DNA of 32,119 nt from an uncultured beta proteobacterium (lineage in GTDB: Bacteria > Pseudomonadota > Gammaproteobacteria > Burkholderiales > Burkholderiaceae_C): positions 1-32,119 of the forward strand of contig CAITQH010000051.1 in assembly GCA_903894475.1 (NCBI GenBank), given 5' to 3'. Positions 24,690 to 31,650 of the stretch are shown here, piece after piece. The translations under genes and the position numbers were made by a program. The notes under the pieces were generated by a model. That model did not search any database and was not told where the DNA came from. It was given only the letters and a program-made list of their open reading frames with translations. Position 1 is the first letter of the stretch. Every line of letters starts with the position of its first letter.

Positions 24690-25960
24690 TGCAGCCGGCG
24701 ACGATGCAAGTTCAGGCCCATTTTTCGGGAATCCAGCAGGCCATTGCCAGGCAATTGGAATCTGCAAGTGAAAGTGTGCGCGTGTTCGCCGACCTCTTTA
24801 CCGACTGCGACCTGTTTGAAGCCTTGCTGTCGTGTCAACGCCGTGGTGTCGCTGTTTCTCTTGTCATTTCCGATTGCGAAGTCAACCGTCAGTCGTCGAT
24901 TGCCTGGGAGCGGCTCAGTGCCTTGGGTGGACGGATCGTTCGTTTGCCGGCAGCCTGTGCCAGTGGCGATGAATTTGATCGCTCCTTCTGTCTGGTTGAC
25001 GGCACATCTGTCATCAGTGGCGACTTCAAGTGGACAAGTTTTCAGGAAGCAGGGACGCAGGTGTCCATACTGATTCAGTGCGACGCCGAGATTTCAGAGC
25101 ACTTCAAGCGCAGCTTTGCGCGCATGCTCAGCGAGCCTTGGCAGGCTTGCATGCCTGGCGCTGTGCAATGTGAAGGATTACGCGCTGCAGACTTGCAGCA
25201 GGGTCCGGGCTTGAGCCTGTATCAAGACCCGCAGCTTGATGAATTGGCATTGCAGGTGCGCATGATGGAAGCAAGAATCCTGGCCGTCGAGACGGAAATT
25301 GCAGATATTCACCGGCAAATTCACCTCTTTGACCATCAGCAGGAACAGGCGATTGGCGATCTGATGCGACGTTACCTCGACCTCAAGCGTCGCTATCTGC
25401 AAGCCATGTTCCAACAAGGTCAGGAAGAACTGCAGCGCCAACAAGCGCAGGCAGCTGAAGAAGTCTTTCGCCAATACCAGGAAGCGCGCTCAGCCAAGGC
25501 GATGGAGAGTCCTCCTGAACAACTCGACCCGCAACAGCAGCGTGAACTCAAGCAGCTGTACCGGAAGCTGGCCATGCAATGTCATCCTGATCGCGTCAGA
25601 GATGAAGACAAAGTGCAGGCCAAGGTATTTTTTCAGCAGCTTCAACTGAGCTTCCAAAACAGCGATCTGACGAGCTTGAAGCAGTTGAAAGTCAAGATCG
25701 ACGCCGGCCTCGGTATCAAAGTCGAACTGGTTTCGCCCAACCAGCGTCAACAGCTTGCGCTGCATCTAAAGGACTTGCAACAAGCGCTGTCCCAGAGAAA
25801 TCAGCAGTTGGCCTCGGTCAGTCAGAGTTCCAGTTGGAAAGAGCTCAGTGGCAGGGCGAACTGGAATGCATGGTTCGAGCAGCAAGCCAAACGCCTGAAA
25901 GCTGCGATGCAGCATTACATGAAGGAATTGGATCTGCTGACACCGGAGCTGCCGGCGTGA
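24689..25960 (+). CDS. Degenerate phospholipase-D-like domain fused to a J domain
   Basis: A 423-residue fusion. Residues 10-150 match a PLD-type nuclease/transferase fold: a VRVFADLFTD strand, LLSCQRRGVAVSLVIS, and CLVDGTSVISGDFKWTSF, which is the post-catalytic part of an HKD motif. The catalytic His and Lys expected just before it are replaced (FDRSF at 96-100), so catalysis is doubtful. Residues 185-270 form a long Gln/Glu-rich coiled coil. Residues 280-340 are a J domain with helix LKQLYRKLAMQCHPD, the HPD signature at 299-301. HPD stimulates Hsp70 (DnaK) ATPase. No signal peptide was seen. ATG 24689 overlaps the preceding stop; the frame extends upstream into that gene. Its stop overlaps the next gene as GTGA. 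Confidence 0.85.
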   Translation: MQPATMQVQAHFSGIQQAIARQLESASESVRVFADLFTDCDLFEALLSCQRRGVAVSLVISDCEVNRQSSIAWERLSALGGRIVRLPAACASGDEFDRSFCLVDGTSVISGDFKWTSFQEAGTQVSILIQCDAEISEHFKRSFARMLSEPWQACMPGAVQCEGLRAADLQQGPGLSLYQDPQLDELALQVRMMEARILAVETEIADIHRQIHLFDHQQEQAIGDLMRRYLDLKRRYLQAMFQQGQEELQRQQAQAAEEVFRQYQEARSAKAMESPPEQLDPQQQRELKQLYRKLAMQCHPDRVRDEDKVQAKVFFQQLQLSFQNSDLTSLKQLKVKIDAGLGIKVELVSPNQRQQLALHLKDLQQALSQRNQQLASVSQSSSWKELSGRANWNAWFEQQAKRLKAAMQHYMKELDLLTPELPA

Positions 25961-27345
25961 GCGCACTAATTGCGCTGGCGCCAGCGAATCAGCTCTCAAC
26001 TTCCCTGGTACAGCGCTGCGATATCGTCCGTGTCACGCTAGGCTGCCTGCAGCAGGGCGAAGTCATGCAGTTCTTCGCTCGCCAGCCGGAGCTCTTTCTT
26101 CAGTGTTTGCAGCGCCATTACCAGCTCGGTCCGGTGCTCCTTGCGTGCGTCTCGGAGCGCTGGGACTGGAAATTGCTGAGTGCCAATCGCAGGATGAACT
26201 GGAGCCACCACGACCTGGAGCAACTGGCTGGCCAATTGGGCTGGGCCAGGCTCAGCGCAGACGCCCATTTGCCCTGGAATGAGGACTTGATCAGCTACTT
26301 TGCAGAGTGTTGGGATTGGCCGCGCCTGCGAAGAAATCCGGGTTTGCCCTGGAATACCCAACTGATCGAGCGCTATCAGGAGCGTTGGGATTGGGCCTGG
26401 CTCAGTTGGCACGCGGGACTTCCGTGGAGCACTCAGCTGATCGAACGCCACGTCGATCGCTGGGATTGGGCTGGCTTGAGTGCCAACCCCTCGCTGCCGT
26501 GGAACTGCGATCTGCTCGAGCGCTTTGATGCGCGCTGGAGTTTTGCCTGGCTCAGCGGCAACGCCGCCCTGCCCTGGAGCAGCGAGTTGTTGGAGCGCTA
26601 CCTTGAGCGTTGGGATTGGCAGCGCTTGAGTGCTAACGCGACGCTGCCCTGGAGCGGCGAGTTGCTGCAGCGCTACCTTGAGCGTTGGGATTGGCAGCGC
26701 CTGAGTGCCAATGCCGCGCTGCCCTGGAGCAGCGAGTTGCTGCAGCGCTACGTGGAGCGTTGGCACTGGGAGTACTTGAGCGGCAACACCGCGCTGCCCT
26801 GGAGCGCCGCGCTGTTGGAGAATCGGCAGGAGCGCTGGGATTGGCAGCGCCTGAGCAGCAATATCGCGCTGCCCTGGAGCAGCGAACTGCTCGAGCGTCA
26901 CTTGGAGCGTTGGGATTGGGAGGGCCTGAGCAGCAACACCGCGCTGCCCTGGAGCGCCGAGTTGCTGGAGGCACAGCAGGCGTGTTGGGATTGGCAGCGC
27001 CTGAGCGGCAATATCGCGCTTCCCTGGAGCCACGAGTTGCTGGAGCGCTACCTGGAGCGTTGGGATTGGGAACGGCTCAGTGAAAATCCGGGCTTGCCCT
27101 GGAGCAGGGAACTGATTGAGCATTTTGCCGATCGCCTCAATTGGGCCAGTTTGAGCGGCTCAGCGCATCTGCCATGGAATCACGAGTTGTTTGAATACTT
27201 TCAGCAAAATTGGTACCCGGTCCTGGTCGCCGCGCATCAATCCTTTGAAATTTCCAGCTTGTCGGAAAATCAAGTGGAACAACTCTTGCTTGATACGAAG
27301 GATCATCAACCGAGGATTCCAGCATGTCCGACCCTCATCAGTTAA
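25957..27345 (+). CDS. Protein of fourteen 25-residue Trp-rich repeats
   Basis: A 462-residue protein whose residues 69-418 are exactly fourteen 25-residue units without insertions or deletions. The consensus is WDWxxLSxNxxLPWSxELLE followed by five variable residues, often RYLER. Units 7, 8, 10 and 12 are nearly identical. The first 68 residues are helical (LVQRCDIVRVTLGCLQQGEVMQFFARQPELFLQCLQRHY). No catalytic motif, signal peptide or membrane helix was seen. The nearest pattern I recall is the short PWDWxxLSxNPNIT-type repeats in giant-virus proteins, which is a resemblance only. The start is GTG 25957, with GGAG eight bases upstream and a four-base overlap with the preceding stop. It is probably a cytoplasmic solenoid scaffold working with the flanking J-domain and Sel1 proteins. 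Confidence 0.9.
   Translation: MSALIALAPANQLSTSLVQRCDIVRVTLGCLQQGEVMQFFARQPELFLQCLQRHYQLGPVLLACVSERWDWKLLSANRRMNWSHHDLEQLAGQLGWARLSADAHLPWNEDLISYFAECWDWPRLRRNPGLPWNTQLIERYQERWDWAWLSWHAGLPWSTQLIERHVDRWDWAGLSANPSLPWNCDLLERFDARWSFAWLSGNAALPWSSELLERYLERWDWQRLSANATLPWSGELLQRYLERWDWQRLSANAALPWSSELLQRYVERWHWEYLSGNTALPWSAALLENRQERWDWQRLSSNIALPWSSELLERHLERWDWEGLSSNTALPWSAELLEAQQACWDWQRLSGNIALPWSHELLERYLERWDWERLSENPGLPWSRELIEHFADRLNWASLSGSAHLPWNHELFEYFQQNWYPVLVAAHQSFEISSLSENQVEQLLLDTKDHQPRIPACPTLIS
26161..27210 (+). repeat. Fourteen tandem 75-base coding repeats
   Basis: The segment consists of 14 in-register 75-base units, each beginning at the first Trp codon (or its Leu replacement in units 2 and 14). 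The central units share long stretches of identical DNA, including CTGCCCTGGAGC, while outer units have diverged. This suggests recent internal duplication. The periodicity also creates a long open frame on the opposite strand that is not a gene. Confidence 0.95.
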
Positions 27346-27539
27346 ACGATGCCGCCAGGCATTTGGAGGCCGCTGCGCAGCATCATCTGCAGATGCGGCG
27401 GATGCACCTTACCTCCATAGAGCACAAGGCTTTGCCTCAGACCCATCTGGCGCACGGTCCGAAGTTGCTTTCAGCCCGTCATCATGATCACGCAGCCCTC
27501 AAGCATCCCAGCTTCCACGCCGAGCATCATCCAGAGTAA
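27324..27539 (+). CDS. Small histidine-rich protein
   Basis: A 71-residue protein of which 15 residues are His, spread over the whole length, with pairs such as QHHL, RHHDH and EHHPE. The first half is probably helical (LNDAARHLEAAAQHHLQMRRMH). No cysteine, signal peptide or known domain is visible. ATG 27324 has GAGGA seven bases upstream and overlaps the end of the preceding gene by 22 bases, which supports real translation. It lies 21 bases before the next Sel1 gene. Metal binding or pH-dependent interaction is a reasonable guess from composition, but nothing in the sequence proves it. A fortuitous frame cannot be fully excluded. Confidence 0.7.
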   Translation: MSDPHQLNDAARHLEAAAQHHLQMRRMHLTSIEHKALPQTHLAHGPKLLSARHHDHAALKHPSFHAEHHPE

Positions 27540-27560
27540 GTCAATGGCGGACGCCCGATT

Positions 27561-29405
27561 GTGAAGAGTTTGCTGGATGACGCCGATGCCGCCTACAGTC
27601 GCGGCGACTATGCCAATGCCCTGAGAATCTGTCGGCCACTGGCAACACTGGACTATGCAGCGGCGCAAAACAACCTGGGTTTCATGTACGCCAATGGGCA
27701 TGGCGTCAAGCTTGATTATGTTGAGGCGCTCAAATGGTACCGTCTGGCGGCGCTGCAAGACTACGCGCCAGCACAATACAACCTGGGATTCATGTACGCC
27801 AACGGACAAGGCGTTGAGCTCGACTATGCAGAGGCCTTCAAGTGGTATCACCAGGCGGCCCAACAAGGCGTGGCAGAAGTACAAACCAACCTGGGCTTCA
27901 TGTTTGCCAACGGTCAGGGTGTGGCGCAAAACTACCAGCAGGCGATCAAATGGTTCGAACTCGCTGCAGCCCAGGGCGATGCTACGGCGCAATTCAATCT
28001 GGGCTTTATGCATGCCCAGGGCGAGGGAGTAGAGAAAAATCCGGAGCAGGCGCTCAAATGGTATCAACTCGCCGCGGCTCAGGGTCATGCCTATGGCCAG
28101 TTCAGTCTGGCCTATATGTATGCCACCGGCAATGCGGTGGCACAGGACTATGCCGAGGCGCTCAAGTGGTATCAGTTGGCCGCGGCGCAGGCAGACGCCT
28201 CGGCGCAATACAACCTGGGAGTCATGTACGCCACCGGGCAAGGCACCGAGATTAATTACGCGGCGGCGCTCCACTGGTTTGAACTCGCCGCAGCGCAGTC
28301 CGATGCTGCTGCCCAGTACAAGCTGGGCCTCATGCATGCGGATGCGCAAGGTGTCGAGCAGAACTACGCCAAGGCCTTGGCTTACTACCAGTTGGCTGCA
28401 GCGCAGGGCGACCGTGCTTCTCAGTACAACCTGGGCCTGATGTATGCCCTTGGGCAGGGCGCCGAGCAAGATCACCGACAGGCCATGCAGTGCTACGAAT
28501 TGGCCGCTGCGCAGGGCGACGCAGCAGCCCAATACGCGCTGGGCTTGATGCACAGCCTGGGTCAGGGCAGCGCCCAGAATGATGAACAGGCGCGCCATTG
28601 CTACGAGCTGGCCGCAGCGCAGGGCGACGCAGCAGCCCAGCACAACCTGGGCGTCTTGTACGCGAACGGCCGGGGTGTTGCGCAAGACCTCGAAATGGCC
28701 GCTCATTGGTATCGTCTGGCGGCTGCACAGGGCGACCGTTCTGCTCAGAGCCATCTCGACTTGTTGTTCGTGGCGGTGCAGGACGCAACCCAAAATCTGC
28801 CACAAGCGTTCCAGGCGTATCAGGCTGCCGCCGCGCAGGGTAAGGCCGCTGCCCTGTACAACCTGGGTGTCATGTACGTCCACGGTCAATATGTGGAGCA
28901 AGACTACGCGCAGGCCCTCAAGTGGTTCAACCTGAGCGCGGCGCAGGGAGATGTCGATGCGCTGTACCAACTGGGCGTCATGTGTGCCAAGGGTCAGGGC
29001 GCTGAGACCGACTACCAGGAGGCCTTCAGATGGTACCAACTGGCCTCGGAGCACGGGCATCTGTCGGCGCAGACAAACCTGGGCCTGATGTATGCCCTCG
29101 GACAGGGCGTCGCGCGCGACTTCGAACTGGCCGCCGAGTACCTGCAGGCGCCAGCCGAGCAGGGCGATAGCCTGGCCCAGTACAACCTGGGTGTCCTGTA
29201 CGCGCTCGGACAGGGCGTGGTGCAAGACGCTGCAAACGCCCTCAAGTGGTACCTGCTGGCGGCGCACGCTGGCGACAAAGCGGCCCAATTCAACCTCGGA
29301 TCGATGTACGCCAATGGCGACGGCACGGCGCAGGATTACGCCGAGTCCCTGAAGTGGTACCGACTTGCCGCAGACGCCAGCGAAAAACCGCTCAAGCTTG
29401 CCTGA
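27561..29405 (+). CDS. Sel1-repeat protein with sixteen 36-residue repeats (last gene of the cassette)
   Basis: A 614-residue protein made of a 30-residue N-terminal capping helix (DDADAAYSRGDYANALRICRPL), sixteen uninterrupted 36-residue Sel1 units (residues 31-606) and an eight-residue tail. Repeat 11 (SHLDLLFVAVQDATQNL) is the most degenerate. There is no signal peptide or membrane helix, and no cap like that of the 393-residue paralog. The start is GTG 27561, followed by AAGAGTTTG, resembling the GTGAAAAGTTTA start of the paralog. The ribosome-binding site is weak (GGCGGA, about nine bases away). It probably forms a long superhelical scaffold for partners, likely those encoded immediately upstream. 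Confidence 0.9.
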   Translation: MKSLLDDADAAYSRGDYANALRICRPLATLDYAAAQNNLGFMYANGHGVKLDYVEALKWYRLAALQDYAPAQYNLGFMYANGQGVELDYAEAFKWYHQAAQQGVAEVQTNLGFMFANGQGVAQNYQQAIKWFELAAAQGDATAQFNLGFMHAQGEGVEKNPEQALKWYQLAAAQGHAYGQFSLAYMYATGNAVAQDYAEALKWYQLAAAQADASAQYNLGVMYATGQGTEINYAAALHWFELAAAQSDAAAQYKLGLMHADAQGVEQNYAKALAYYQLAAAQGDRASQYNLGLMYALGQGAEQDHRQAMQCYELAAAQGDAAAQYALGLMHSLGQGSAQNDEQARHCYELAAAQGDAAAQHNLGVLYANGRGVAQDLEMAAHWYRLAAAQGDRSAQSHLDLLFVAVQDATQNLPQAFQAYQAAAAQGKAAALYNLGVMYVHGQYVEQDYAQALKWFNLSAAQGDVDALYQLGVMCAKGQGAETDYQEAFRWYQLASEHGHLSAQTNLGLMYALGQGVARDFELAAEYLQAPAEQGDSLAQYNLGVLYALGQGVVQDAANALKWYLLAAHAGDKAAQFNLGSMYANGDGTAQDYAESLKWYRLAADASEKPLKLA

Positions 29406-29459
29406 CTGGTGCCGAATCAGTGAGAACCAATTCACTCACTATTACGTCAAGGATCGCTG

Positions 29460-29936
29460 ATGAAGCAACATCTCACCACCACCCTGGGCTTGGTTCTGAC
29501 CCTGGCTTGCCTTGCCGGCTGTCAGAGTTCTGCGGGCGTGCACGCCAAGGTTGAGACCGATCCCCTGTTGGCGCCCATGGTCGAAAAAAGAGACACCCTG
29601 ACCGCCACCGGCTACGCTGTCATCAGTGTGCAGGGCCATCGCAATCCGGCGCAGCAACGTCTGCTCGCGATTCGCGCTTCCAAACTTGATGCCTATCGCT
29701 CTTTGACCGAGCAGGTTTACGGCCTGCGCATGGATGCCACTGCGACGGTGGCAGACATGATGGTTCAAAGTGACACTTTTCGCATTCGTGTCGAGGGAGT
29801 CATCTACGGCGCCACCCTGGTCAGCATCACGCCGGCCGGAGACGACACCTATGAGACCACGCTGACCCTGGACCGGTCGATTGTGCGAGATCTGCGCGCC
29901 CTCTATCTGGGTCAACTGGTCGCCAAGTCGCACTGA
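29460..29936 (+). CDS. flgP: Flagellar outer-membrane lipoprotein FlgP (LPP20 family)
   Basis: A 158-residue lipoprotein with a signal peptide ending in the lipobox LAGC, so Cys21 is the predicted lipid-modified residue. The mature part contains the LPP20-type core TATGYAVISVQGHRNPAQQRLLAIRASKLDAYR and LTEQVYGLRMDATATVADM. In Vibrio and relatives FlgP belongs with FlgO and FlgT to the basal-body H-ring around the outer-membrane LP-ring. ATG 29460 has AAGGA six bases upstream. flgT follows directly; flgO is not next to them here. The family call is good, and the specific name rests mainly on the flgT neighbour. Confidence 0.8.
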   Translation: MKQHLTTTLGLVLTLACLAGCQSSAGVHAKVETDPLLAPMVEKRDTLTATGYAVISVQGHRNPAQQRLLAIRASKLDAYRSLTEQVYGLRMDATATVADMMVQSDTFRIRVEGVIYGATLVSITPAGDDTYETTLTLDRSIVRDLRALYLGQLVAKSH

Positions 29937-29963
29937 GTTTCGGCGCAAGACAGTTTGACCAAC

Positions 29964-31133
29964 ATGAAGACCCGAGTTCGCCCCGAGTTGCGTTTTCTGC
30001 TGACTTCGTCAATGCTGGCGCTCGGCTTGACGGCTAGCTGCGTCAACGCGCAACAAGCGCTCTCGCAAGAAGAAAAGCTGTCGGCAATCCGACAGGGCTT
30101 GGTGCAGGCCGCCATCGAGGGTCCCACCAAAGTTCAGTCTACCGTGTGGATCGATGCGCAAGGGGCATTGCAGGAAAGCAGTTCCTTCCGAACCGGCATG
30201 GAGGTGCGCGGGGTTCGCGTGCTCTCCTATGAGCGAGACAGCCAGGGCCAGGCGAGCGCAGACCTGCGCTGGCAGGCCCTTGAGCGCACGTCCCACGCTG
30301 CAGACGCCGCGCAGCCGCTCGCCTGCAAGGCGCTGGCCTCTGCCGGGCGCTTGCAACACGTTATCGGCTTGAGTGTTGCCACTGCGCCCGAATGGACGGT
30401 CGATGAATTGCCGGCCATCAAAGCCCTGGAAAATTCACTCCTGAGTCAATGGCGCAGCGCAGCCAGTGGCACTGTAGTCTGGCGCATGACCCTCGGCACG
30501 ACAGGCCCCCGATCGGCTTATGAAAACGCCCTGCTCGGATCCAGCGCCGACCAAGTGCCGTGGCAAGCGAAACTCTCACTGCGACCCCTGACACGACAGG
30601 TTCCCTGGCTGGTCACCTTACGCCAAAATTTTTCTGAAGGCGCAATGGTCAGTGGCGCCACCCCCGAAGCCCTGCTGCAGCTTGATTTTTCCCTCACGGC
30701 GCGCAACCAGTATGAGCCGCTATTTGAGGCCCATACCCAGATCAAATGGCGCACCGAGCGCCCAAACTGGGAGGCGGGTCAACTGTCCTTGGAAGCGCAA
30801 GACCTGTTGGCGCAGCAATTCCAGAGCTGGTCGCAGGAAATCAGGCAACGCCTGGCATGCGAACCCGTGCTGCCGGAAGTCATTTTGAGCAGCCGGGACG
30901 GCATTCGCATCAACGCCGGCGCGCTGGCGGGGGTGCGCGTTGGCGATGAATGGCTGCTGGCCGACGGCAAGAACTACATGCGCCAGATCCTGGAGCCCGG
31001 CGTGGTAGCGCAGAGTGTGCTGGCCAAGGTGCAATCGGTTGGTGAGCACCACGCCCACTTGCAACTGATCGCCGGTCCGCAGTCTGCCGTGCAGCGCAGT
31101 TGGCGCGCCTGGTCGACCGAGACCTTGCGCTGA
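29964..31133 (+). CDS. flgT: Flagellar H-ring protein FlgT
   Basis: A 389-residue exported protein with a signal peptide (about 1-27, cleavage after CVNA). The N-terminal region has the family-like KLSAIRQGLVQAAIEG. A middle domain contains Trp-rich beta strands. The C-terminal domain carries SSRDGIRINAGALAGVRVGDEWLL and a terminal beta strand AHLQLI, resembling the FlgT C-terminal domain. FlgT builds the H-ring that stabilises the outer-membrane basal body and helps stator placement in Vibrio. ATG 29964 is used; the in-frame TTG at 29955 adds three residues, and neither has a strong ribosome-binding site. It is 27 bases after flgP. Confidence 0.75.
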   Translation: MKTRVRPELRFLLTSSMLALGLTASCVNAQQALSQEEKLSAIRQGLVQAAIEGPTKVQSTVWIDAQGALQESSSFRTGMEVRGVRVLSYERDSQGQASADLRWQALERTSHAADAAQPLACKALASAGRLQHVIGLSVATAPEWTVDELPAIKALENSLLSQWRSAASGTVVWRMTLGTTGPRSAYENALLGSSADQVPWQAKLSLRPLTRQVPWLVTLRQNFSEGAMVSGATPEALLQLDFSLTARNQYEPLFEAHTQIKWRTERPNWEAGQLSLEAQDLLAQQFQSWSQEIRQRLACEPVLPEVILSSRDGIRINAGALAGVRVGDEWLLADGKNYMRQILEPGVVAQSVLAKVQSVGEHHAHLQLIAGPQSAVQRSWRAWSTETLR

Positions 31134-31135
31134 GC

Positions 31136-31150
31136 GCCGGCTGTGCCGGC
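31136..31150 (+). other. Small hairpin after flgT
   Basis: GCCGGC-TGT-GCCGGC can form a six-base-pair stem with a three-base loop directly after the flgT stop. No T-run follows, and the next gene is in the same direction 24 bases away. It may protect or attenuate the transcript rather than terminate it. Confidence 0.35.
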
Positions 31151-31173
31151 TGATAAGAGAAGGATGACTTGTC

Positions 31174-31650
31174 ATGAAAACCATCAACACCCCTGTCATT
31201 CCCTATGCCTACTGGTTTTGGACATGGGCCGCCAGTGTCCTGTTGCTGGGGGCCATCGCACTGCCCGCCAGGGCTGAGGGCGCGCAGGCCAGCCCGGCAG
31301 CAGCAGCGAACCCTGAAAGCGCTCAAGCTGTGCGCAGTTACCGGCCCAAAGCCGGCGAGAGCCTTGACCACGTCATCAAGCAGACCATGCCCGAGAGTCC
31401 GCTCAGGATTGAGTTGCTTAGAAAGGCCTTTGTCGAACTCAACAGTCAGGCTTTTGTCGGCGGCAATGCGTCCAGGATGCGCTCCAAAGTGACACTGCAG
31501 GTGCCTGATTCGAAGCGCCTGGCAAGATCCGTACTGGGGCCGCTGGTCGAAGTCAAGGTCAGTGACCCGGCAGCAGAAGACGCATCCAATCGAAGCGGCC
31601 CCATGTCTAGCGTCACGCAAGAGAGCAGACGCTGGGTCCGGTACCCGTGA
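31174..31650 (+). CDS. Secreted LysM/FimV-like protein
   Basis: A 158-residue protein with a signal peptide (TWAASVLLLGAIALPARAEG, cleavage after PARA). A segment at about 53-112 resembles the LysM-type N-terminus of FimV proteins: YRPKAGESLDHVIKQTM, then LLRKAFVELNSQAFVGGN and VTLQVPD. LysM modules bind peptidoglycan. The C-terminal 45 residues are polar without a domain. ATG 31174 has AAGGA nine bases upstream. Its stop overlaps the GTG of the next gene as GTGA. Position after flgP-flgT suggests a role at the basal body or cell wall. The LysM call is moderate and the role inferred. Confidence 0.75.
   Translation: MKTINTPVIPYAYWFWTWAASVLLLGAIALPARAEGAQASPAAAANPESAQAVRSYRPKAGESLDHVIKQTMPESPLRIELLRKAFVELNSQAFVGGNASRMRSKVTLQVPDSKRLARSVLGPLVEVKVSDPAAEDASNRSGPMSSVTQESRRWVRYP

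Noticed and set aside
26038-27123. 361-codon minus-strand frame opposite the Trp-rich repeats
   Set aside because: It is a by-product of the 75-base periodicity, which keeps the antisense frame free of stops.
27471-29435. 654-codon open frame on the minus strand opposite the 16-repeat Sel1 gene
   Set aside because: It mirrors the 36-residue period of the Sel1 gene and has no independent domain or good start. The plus strand explains the sequence.
29419-29440. Hairpin AGTGAG / CTCACT between the last Sel1 gene and flgP
   Set aside because: A six-base stem with a ten-base loop and no T-run is too weak to call a terminator.
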